In this document: positions 43,710-50,853 of the stretch, piece by piece
How the letters are laid out: the number at the start of each line of letters is the position of its first letter
Position numbering within the stretch: the stretch's first letter is position 1
DNA from: Bacteroidota bacterium
GTDB taxonomy: Bacteria; Bacteroidota; Bacteroidia; Bacteroidales; UBA4417
Direction: 5' to 3'
Length of the DNA: 50,853 nucleotides
NCBI GenBank assembly: GCA_013376995.1
Contig: JACAAZ010000026.1
Span: 1-50,853, forward strand
Position numbers and translations under genes: made by a program
Notes under the pieces: generated by a model
Database searches by the model: none
Told to the model about the DNA's origin: nothing
Seen by the model: the letters and a program-made list of their open reading frames with translations, nothing else

Positions 43710-46700
43710 ATGGAGAAATCCGCTACCCGACAGTCTTACCGATCAGAAAATAAGCATTTCCCCTACTCCACCTTTATCAAAATATATTTAATTCTTTTAA
43801 CAGCACTGTTACCAGGAATAAATGTCGCTTTGGCGGAAGGTACAAAACAAATGGAGCCGGGCCCAAATCCACCGAGTGCCGTTGTTGGTTCTCTCGGGCT
43901 TGTTTTTTACAATGGAGGATGGACAGCGAACGGGTACAGGATTCCTTTTGCACTGGCGAATGCTCTTCCTAAGTACCGCCTGAATGTTTACATAGCCAAT
44001 CCGGGAGTTGAAACAGTATATCTCGGCTTCAAAGAAGATGGAAGTGATCCATTATTCTTCAGGGTAATGGATCCGGATGGCATTCCTGTTGCAGGATTCG
44101 GATTTACTGCAATTCCGAATTCCGGTAATGGATATATCAGTTCATGGAACCAGGCTGTTGCAGGCCCCAAATTTGGCACAGTGAACCCGGCCGGCTATGC
44201 GCCACTTAGCTTTGTTCCCGCTAAAACAGGTGATTATTACATTGAATTTGCCGATGATATTTCAGGCGATGTCACTGCATTGAGTGGCACAGCTCTTGAA
44301 TTCGTTGATGTGAGTGTTTATGATGGAAATACTGAAAAACCAGGCCGATTATGGAGTAAAGCATGGCAGTTCTCTAACCAGATTGCTGGTAACAATGCTC
44401 CGGCAACTGATTTCTATATTCTGTCAGACGACGAAATTGTAACTAAACTAAATATTAACAAGTGGGGCGGTGGTCACTTCATGTTCTATTGCAATCAATG
44501 GGGATGTGTAAATACCGGAAATTGGCTCTCTGACAGGAAATCTTTGAATAACCTCACCCAGTTCACCTGGCCTGGCGATTCACCACAATATAAAATCTTT
44601 CTTAATGACCCTGACAATGTTGTATTTCCCACAGGCACATTTGGACAAATATGTGACGTCTCAAGTAATTCCAATTGTAACGGAACCGTTGATATTCTTG
44701 CCAAAGTTAACAAACCCGGATCGCTTGAACTGACGATAGATATCAATCCGCAGGGAAGCAATAATGGTGAAGACAGGACAATTACAGCTGATGTCACGGG
44801 ATCGGCCGGATGTTCAACCTGGGATACTATACCCTGGGACGGAAATGATGGTTTTGGAAACCCGGTTCTTAATGGCGCAACAATTAACATGAATATCAAT
44901 TACTTAAATGGCCTGACTAACTTACCAATCTACGATATTGAAACCAACAATCAAGGTATTATGGTGGATATTGTCCGGCCCGCCCCCACATCAGGTTCAA
45001 CTCATCTCAGCATACAATGGGACGACACTAATCTCCCCACAAATATTTCTGGTGTCATACTTCAAAATTTAACCGGGTGTCAATACCCGGGAACATCTGT
45101 TAATCCAAATGGTTCAGGCACTTATGATCCGATTACCGGCTGTCACAACTGGCCTAAAATTTCGAATGGACAATACAATGGAGATTTGGATATTATTAAT
45201 TCCTGGTGGTATTATCTCACCCAGGACACCGTTAACCTTAGCCTGATAATCAAACGCTTGCCTGAAACACCTGCTGTAGCTCCTTCAGGCCCTACAGCCG
45301 TTTGTGTTGGCAGTACAAATGTGCTATATACAATCCCCGGACTTCTAAATACTGAAAAATACATTTGGACCCTTCCAGGCGGTTCTATTGATACCACTGC
45401 CACCCCAAGTATACTGCTTAGCTTCCCTACACTAACCTCAGGGGGAATTCTTAAAGTGCATGGTTTCAATGCCTCTTGTGGAATAGGACTGGATTCACCT
45501 TCTTTAACAATTACGGTTAATCCTGACCCTTTGCCGGCTATAGCTGGAAACCCGGCAGTTTGTAACGGGACCACACAGGTCTATAACGGTACCCCCACCA
45601 ACCTCAGTTCCTATCTCTGGTCAATTACAGGCGGCACAATAATTTCAGGGGGAAACACTCATACAGTCACTGTCAACTGGACTGCGCCCGGGGCACATAC
45701 CCTTACCATGCAAACTACTTCTTTCAATTGCGGGACTCGTAATACCATTAAGAACATTTTTGTGAATCCCTTGCCAGTTGTTGATTTTAGCTGGACGAAT
45801 AACTGTGCCGGAGTGCCTGTGCAGTTTACTGATAATTCTACCATAAGCAGCGGCGCAATTAACGGATGGAACTGGAATTTTGGAGATGCTACAGCCCCTT
45901 CAACCCTTCAAAATCCAACCCATACCTATGCCATTGGAAACACCTATGGCGTTACCCTCACAGCAACCAGTGACAGCGGTTGTATTGCCAGCAATACCAA
46001 ACAGGTTCCTGTTACAATTCCGCCAGTAGCTGATGCAGGACCGGATGCTACAATCTGCGAATCATCTGCCTTCACTATCTCCGGATCTTCAGCTAGCAAC
46101 TATACTTCACTGCTTTGGTCAACTTCGGGGACCGGAACATTCAGTAACGGAACTATACTCCACCCCATTTACACACCAAGCCCCGGAGACATCGCTGCAG
46201 GGTCGGTAACAATAACTTTAACAGCAATTGGCAATGCCCCCTGCGGGCCAGATGCCAATGCAATGCTACTCACTATAAATCCGTTACCTGTTGCCTTTGC
46301 CGGGCCAGACGGTGCGACCTGCCAGGGAATCAATTATACAGTTTCAGGAGCTTCAGCATTGAATGCCGGGGTTGGCGGTATCACCTGGACGAAATCAGGA
46401 CTTGGCTCCCTGCTTAATGCAAGCACTCTAACACCTACCTATGTTCCGGGTCCGGGCGAAACAGGCACAGTGACCTTGACTTTAACAGTCACTGGTAATC
46501 TTACTTGTTCAGCTTCTTCGGCTACCGATTTTATGGTTATTAACATTAGTCCTTTGCCCACAGTTACTGCCGGAAGTTCTGCCACAATTTGTGCTGCTAA
46601 CTCCTACAGCCTTTCCGGCACCGAACAATTTTGTAATACTACCAGTTGGGGAACATCAGGTGATGGAACATTCAATAACGCAAGCCTTCTGAATGCCACT

Positions 46701-49700
46701 TATTCACCGGGTGTCAATGATATAATAACCGGGAATGTAATGCTAACATTGACAGGGCATGGGTCAGGATCCTGTTCAGCTATGCAGGCTACCAGTAATC
46801 TGACGTTATCTATTGACCCCATGCCATCTGTGAATGCAGGAATTGATGATGCATTTTGTGTCTTGAACCCTATCCCTGTTACCGGTGCATCTGCCAGCAA
46901 TTACTCAAGTTTACAATGGACTGGTGGTGATGGGATTTTCAGTAACAGCACAATTATTAACCCTACTTATATGCCTGGGAATACTGATTTCAGCAATGGA
47001 ACAGTAACCCTGACACTTGCTGCTCACGGGTTACTAACCTGCGCCTCACAAATTGTAACGGATCCAAGGGTATTTACTGTTTCCCCATATCCTACAGTAT
47101 TTGCAGGACCTGATGATTTCATTTGCAGCAATATCACCCAATACCAGTTGAACGGAACCGGAAGCCATTTCAATGGTGGTAATATCCAATGGACAGTCAG
47201 CGGTGGTGACGGTGTTCTAAGCAATCCGAATATCCTGAATCCTATATATATTGCAGGTCCGATTGACCTTTCAACTATTGATCGTAATATAACTTTTACC
47301 TTGGTCCTTGAAGGGGTTGGAACATGTACAGGCGTACTGGTAAATGATGCAATGGTATTAAAGATAGACCCAACTCCAATTGCCAACGCGGGCCCGGATG
47401 GTGAAATCTGTGGACAAAGGGCTTACCAATTAAACCCTGTAGCCCAGTTCCAAAATACAATTACCTGGACTACCAGCGGTGATGGCACTTTTAGTAATCC
47501 GAATATCCTGAAACCTACCTATACTCCGGGTCCAAATGATGTTGGTACTTTAGTAATGCTTACAATGGACCTTTCTGGATGCAGGAATCTTACAGGCACA
47601 AACTCAATGCTGCTGAAAGTTTACCCTGATCCAAGTGCTACCATCGGCGGAACTACCAGTATTTGTGAAGCAGTCGTAACCCCGATCACAATCGACCTTA
47701 CAGGTACCCCCCCCTGGAGCGTAACCTACACCAATGGCCTTACTCCAGTTACAGTCAATAATATCCTGACCACGCCCTATATTTTCAGTGTAAGCCCGCC
47801 TGTTACCTCCAGCTATTGGATTTCGGCAGCCAATGATCTGTATTGCAATGTACCTCCAGATTCTATACACGGGCTTGCATCCATTACTGTGAACCCTTTA
47901 CCAAATCCATTTAACATGACTGTCACCAACAATGGATTCTATTGTGAAGGTGATACAGGAGTCCTGATTGGTTTATCAGGCTCTGAAACCGGGATGAATT
48001 ATGAATTGCTTTTCAACGGGAATCCTGAAGGCACAAACCTGGCTGGAACTGGAAATCCTTTAAATTTTGGAATAAAGAGCAACCCTGGTCAGTATTCAGT
48101 AAGAGGTATCAATCCTGTTGGAAATTGCATTGCAATGATGAATGATACCGTTACAGTTATCATGAACCCAACTCCGGTTACCGATTTCACTACAAACTCT
48201 GCTTGTTTTGGTGATACCACCATTTTTACAGTCAGTGGTGCATATATTAATGCTATCAGCAACTGGCATTGGGATTTCGGGGATGGCACATTCGCTACTT
48301 TCAATGCTCCCACGAATACTTACCACCTGTATCCAACCTATGGAATGTACACTGTTACCCTGGTTGTGGAAGATACCAATAACTGTACTTATACAATTAG
48401 CCATCCTGTTGAAGTCAGGCCTCATCCAACTGCATTTTTCAGTTATACTACACCCAATTGCCTTGGTAATGATACTCATTTTACTGAGTTGAGTACCAAT
48501 CCTGCAGGACAGGGATATATCACTCAATGGGTATGGAACTTTGGAGATGGCTCACCTACTGATACTATTAATTTCCCGACTACCGCCAATCCTGTTCATA
48601 CCTATGTGAACGACGGAACTTATCTTGTAACCCTGAACATTATTAACAGCAAAGGATGCACTGATATGTATTCTGCTGTGATAACAGTAACCAGGACTCC
48701 AATTTCTGCTTTTACTTCTACAAGCAATTGCCAAAATGAAGCCGTCAACTTTGTCGATGAAAGCAATCCTAACGGAGGAGGACAAGTTACTGGTTGGTTA
48801 TGGAACTTCGGGGATCCTGGTTCCGGTTCATTGAATTCAAGCACATTACAAAATCCCACGCATATTTATTCCAATTGGGGAACCTACTTGGTATCTCTTG
48901 TTGTTAACAACTTCAATGGCTGCTCTGATACCCTCTCTGATTCGGTGCATGTAAAAAAAGCACCCATTTCTGCATTTACTCACAATGCTGCCTGCCTTGG
49001 CACAAATACGCTTTTCTGGGCCGATACAACCATAATAAATACAGCTACCATCGCTACCTATCATTGGGATTTTGGTGATGGCTCAACCGACAATGTCCGT
49101 AATACTGCTCACATATACAATGCAGCTGGAACCTATACTGTTAGTCTTACAATAACAGATACTGCCGGATGTTCTGGAATTATCAGCCATGATGTAACGG
49201 TAACTCCCCCACCTGTTGCTCATTTCACCTCTAATACGAATAATTGCCTGGGGCAGGCTGTTGCCTTTTTCAATTTAAGTACTACACAGGCTGGTTACCT
49301 TACAACCTGGATATGGAGTTATGGCGATGGCAGTCCTAATGACACTATCCTATTCCCTGCAATTCCTAATGTTAATCACAACTACACTGTTCCCGGAAGT
49401 TTCAGCGTAACCCTGACAGTTATTAATTCTGAGGGATGTACTCATAGCGAGAATCAGGTCATCAATTTATTCGGCGCGCCTGCGGCAGAGTTCATGAGTA
49501 CAGGGCATTGCAAGGGAGAACAGGTACAATTCACTGACCTCACCACAACTACAGGCAACCAGAGCATCTCAGGATGGAACTGGGATTTTGGAGATCCGGG
49601 ATCTGGCATCTTCAATGTAAGCACACTTCAGAACCCCACACACAGTTATGCTGCTACGGGAACATACACTATCCGTCTGATTGTGACAACCGGGAATGCT

Positions 49701-50853
49701 TGTAATGACACTATCACTAACACTGTAACTATTTTAAATACTCCAGCAGTTGACTTTACTTTCCAGACAGCCTGCCAGGATAACCCTGCACAGTTTAACC
49801 CATCTGGTATGCAGAATAACAGCATAGGCAGTTGGTTGTGGAATTTTGGAGATGGCAATACAAGCTTACTTATCTCTCCAACACATATCTATAATTTTGC
49901 CGGAACATACACAGTGACCCTTACTGTGATGGATACTTCCGGATGCGTTAGCACAAGAAGCCATCCTGTGACTATTAAACCTTTGCCTGTTGTGAACTTC
50001 GATAATTCTTCGCCTACATGCCGGCAGGATGATGTGCAGTTTACTGACCAGAGCAACACTACAGCAGGCTATCTTGCCCGCTGGCTTTGGGATTTTGGGG
50101 ATGGCAATACAACCAACATCACTTTCCCGTCAACAGGAGCAACTACCCATGCATACAGCCAGTCAGGTACCTTCAATGTAACATTGCAAGTTTGGACCAA
50201 CGATTCCTGCACTGCAACATTTACCAAGGTTGTCTCAATCCTTGCCAAGCCGACGGCCGAATTTAGTGCAGGAAGTTCCTGCCTGGGTTCACCAGTTACT
50301 TTTACTGACCTGTCTCTGAGCAATACTACCTCCGGTATCTCCAACTGGAGCTGGGATTTTGATGAGCCAACCTCTGGTACAAATAACCAGAGCACTTTGC
50401 AGAATCCGACCCATATCTACAATACAGCAAGTAATTTTACTGTAACCCTGATAGCAGGAATTAGCGGAGGATGCAGCGATACGATAACCCATTCAATAAC
50501 AGTCAGTCCACCGCCGACAGCAGACTTCACCTCGCAGGCTGGGTGCTCTGGAGATACAACTCAGTTTACTTCAAGTACACTTGTAAATGTGCCAACTACA
50601 CAAAGCTGGAACTGGCAGTTCGGTGACGGTCTTACTTCAACACTAACTGACCCATTGCACATCTATGCTCAACCCGGCACATATTCGGTTACCCTGACGA
50701 TTACAGATACAGCTGGGTGTGTGAACACGAAGACTCATAATGTTGATGTATTTATGGGCCCTGTTTCGAATTTCAGTGTAAGCACCCCCTCGTGCACCGG
50801 CCAGTCGCTGACTTTTACAGATCTGGGCAATGCCAACGGCGGCACCATTACGA
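43710..50853 (+). CDS. Giant PKD-repeat surface protein, 5' part
   Basis: 2381 codons are visible and the frame is still open at the window end. A long signal peptide (to about residue 43, VALAEG) is followed by an N-terminal module of about 480 residues that I do not recognise (SAVVGSLGLVFYNGGWTANG; GGGHFMFYCNQWGCVNTGNW). Then come PKD-like units near 45297-45770, a PKD domain (45770-46020), six Cys-containing Ig-like repeats of the type seen in the left-hand adhesin (46026-47634), two further Ig-like units (47631-48165), and eleven PKD domains from 48175, the last cut off. The PKD domains recur in order 1-2-3 with a period of about 260 residues. Expected to end in a T9SS sorting domain, by analogy with the left-hand gene; that part is not in the window. 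Confidence 0.9.
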   Translation, partial: MEKSATRQSYRSENKHFPYSTFIKIYLILLTALLPGINVALAEGTKQMEPGPNPPSAVVGSLGLVFYNGGWTANGYRIPFALANALPKYRLNVYIANPGVETVYLGFKEDGSDPLFFRVMDPDGIPVAGFGFTAIPNSGNGYISSWNQAVAGPKFGTVNPAGYAPLSFVPAKTGDYYIEFADDISGDVTALSGTALEFVDVSVYDGNTEKPGRLWSKAWQFSNQIAGNNAPATDFYILSDDEIVTKLNINKWGGGHFMFYCNQWGCVNTGNWLSDRKSLNNLTQFTWPGDSPQYKIFLNDPDNVVFPTGTFGQICDVSSNSNCNGTVDILAKVNKPGSLELTIDINPQGSNNGEDRTITADVTGSAGCSTWDTIPWDGNDGFGNPVLNGATINMNINYLNGLTNLPIYDIETNNQGIMVDIVRPAPTSGSTHLSIQWDDTNLPTNISGVILQNLTGCQYPGTSVNPNGSGTYDPITGCHNWPKISNGQYNGDLDIINSWWYYLTQDTVNLSLIIKRLPETPAVAPSGPTAVCVGSTNVLYTIPGLLNTEKYIWTLPGGSIDTTATPSILLSFPTLTSGGILKVHGFNASCGIGLDSPSLTITVNPDPLPAIAGNPAVCNGTTQVYNGTPTNLSSYLWSITGGTIISGGNTHTVTVNWTAPGAHTLTMQTTSFNCGTRNTIKNIFVNPLPVVDFSWTNNCAGVPVQFTDNSTISSGAINGWNWNFGDATAPSTLQNPTHTYAIGNTYGVTLTATSDSGCIASNTKQVPVTIPPVADAGPDATICESSAFTISGSSASNYTSLLWSTSGTGTFSNGTILHPIYTPSPGDIAAGSVTITLTAIGNAPCGPDANAMLLTINPLPVAFAGPDGATCQGINYTVSGASALNAGVGGITWTKSGLGSLLNASTLTPTYVPGPGETGTVTLTLTVTGNLTCSASSATDFMVINISPLPTVTAGSSATICAANSYSLSGTEQFCNTTSWGTSGDGTFNNASLLNATYSPGVNDIITGNVMLTLTGHGSGSCSAMQATSNLTLSIDPMPSVNAGIDDAFCVLNPIPVTGASASNYSSLQWTGGDGIFSNSTIINPTYMPGNTDFSNGTVTLTLAAHGLLTCASQIVTDPRVFTVSPYPTVFAGPDDFICSNITQYQLNGTGSHFNGGNIQWTVSGGDGVLSNPNILNPIYIAGPIDLSTIDRNITFTLVLEGVGTCTGVLVNDAMVLKIDPTPIANAGPDGEICGQRAYQLNPVAQFQNTITWTTSGDGTFSNPNILKPTYTPGPNDVGTLVMLTMDLSGCRNLTGTNSMLLKVYPDPSATIGGTTSICEAVVTPITIDLTGTPPWSVTYTNGLTPVTVNNILTTPYIFSVSPPVTSSYWISAANDLYCNVPPDSIHGLASITVNPLPNPFNMTVTNNGFYCEGDTGVLIGLSGSETGMNYELLFNGNPEGTNLAGTGNPLNFGIKSNPGQYSVRGINPVGNCIAMMNDTVTVIMNPTPVTDFTTNSACFGDTTIFTVSGAYINAISNWHWDFGDGTFATFNAPTNTYHLYPTYGMYTVTLVVEDTNNCTYTISHPVEVRPHPTAFFSYTTPNCLGNDTHFTELSTNPAGQGYITQWVWNFGDGSPTDTINFPTTANPVHTYVNDGTYLVTLNIINSKGCTDMYSAVITVTRTPISAFTSTSNCQNEAVNFVDESNPNGGGQVTGWLWNFGDPGSGSLNSSTLQNPTHIYSNWGTYLVSLVVNNFNGCSDTLSDSVHVKKAPISAFTHNAACLGTNTLFWADTTIINTATIATYHWDFGDGSTDNVRNTAHIYNAAGTYTVSLTITDTAGCSGIISHDVTVTPPPVAHFTSNTNNCLGQAVAFFNLSTTQAGYLTTWIWSYGDGSPNDTILFPAIPNVNHNYTVPGSFSVTLTVINSEGCTHSENQVINLFGAPAAEFMSTGHCKGEQVQFTDLTTTTGNQSISGWNWDFGDPGSGIFNVSTLQNPTHSYAATGTYTIRLIVTTGNACNDTITNTVTILNTPAVDFTFQTACQDNPAQFNPSGMQNNSIGSWLWNFGDGNTSLLISPTHIYNFAGTYTVTLTVMDTSGCVSTRSHPVTIKPLPVVNFDNSSPTCRQDDVQFTDQSNTTAGYLARWLWDFGDGNTTNITFPSTGATTHAYSQSGTFNVTLQVWTNDSCTATFTKVVSILAKPTAEFSAGSSCLGSPVTFTDLSLSNTTSGISNWSWDFDEPTSGTNNQSTLQNPTHIYNTASNFTVTLIAGISGGCSDTITHSITVSPPPTADFTSQAGCSGDTTQFTSSTLVNVPTTQSWNWQFGDGLTSTLTDPLHIYAQPGTYSVTLTITDTAGCVNTKTHNVDVFMGPVSNFSVSTPSCTGQSLTFTDLGNANGGTIT

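Noticed and set aside
43988-50492. Many minus-strand ORFs over the giant PKD gene
   Set aside because: The plus frame from 43710 is open to the window end and gives continuous PKD/Ig domains; the minus ORFs recur with the repeat period.

Overview
The window looks like a chromosomal segment of a Bacteroidota bacterium, probably a Bacteroidales-like anaerobe or a metagenome-assembled relative (inference). Evidence: a type IX secretion (T9SS) cargo with a gliding-motility-type C-terminal sorting domain, PorP/SprF and PorE-like outer-membrane partners, giant PKD-repeat surface proteins, FISUMP and DUF5362 proteins, Bacteroidota-type promoters (-7 element TAnnTTTG), few Shine-Dalgarno sequences, and 7-, 8- and 11-bp word repeats in the intergenic DNA. 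I saw no rRNA, tRNA, CRISPR array or transposase gene.

Layout. 1-6028: 3' end of a repeat-rich adhesin, then a PorP/SprF gene and a PorE-like TPR/propeller/OmpA gene, a T9SS export and anchoring cassette closed by a terminator. 6130-11875: a DUF5362 membrane protein, a large SPFH/flotillin-like protein with three tandem N-terminal modules, a DEDDh exonuclease and a phosphohexomutase. 11876-14307: gene-poor DNA with a FISUMP lipoprotein-like gene, a twice-frameshifted pseudogene, a possible glycosyltransferase scrap and palindromic repeats. 14308-20708: an alpha/alpha-toroid protein, an unknown lipoprotein, an MFS transporter, an S4 RNA-binding protein, an AraC regulator, YceI and a DODA-type dioxygenase. 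20709-21689: a long array of 7-bp words and two opposed terminators. 21690-28940 (minus): a GH63/trehalase-like hydrolase, two beta-barrel proteins, a GyrI-like protein, a hybrid histidine kinase, a cupin and an acyltransferase. 29144-31366 (minus): ornithine carbamoyltransferase and carbamate kinase. 31833-38147: an EamA transporter, MtaB, Lgt, an inositol-phosphatase-like enzyme, a macrodomain protein, a CDF-like transporter and an orphan ORF. 38493-40212 (minus): an arsenic operon arsR-arsC-arsM with a palindromic operator that encloses the promoter -7 element. 40469-42110: MntP, a Crp/Fnr regulator and a DUF2892 protein with a CRP-like box at its promoter. 42162-43433 (minus): a porin. 43710 to the end: the first 2381 codons of a giant PKD adhesin that runs off the window.

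The most distinctive structure is in the two surface-protein genes at the window ends. The left one carries Cys-containing Ig-like repeats in strict A-B alternation. The right one carries PKD domains in a three-domain (1-2-3) super-repeat of roughly 260 residues. Other points of interest are matching cysteine-rich tails on ArsC and ArsM, the arsR operator/promoter overlap, the class-II-like CRP box, and the family of short-period word arrays that often starts just after stop codons.
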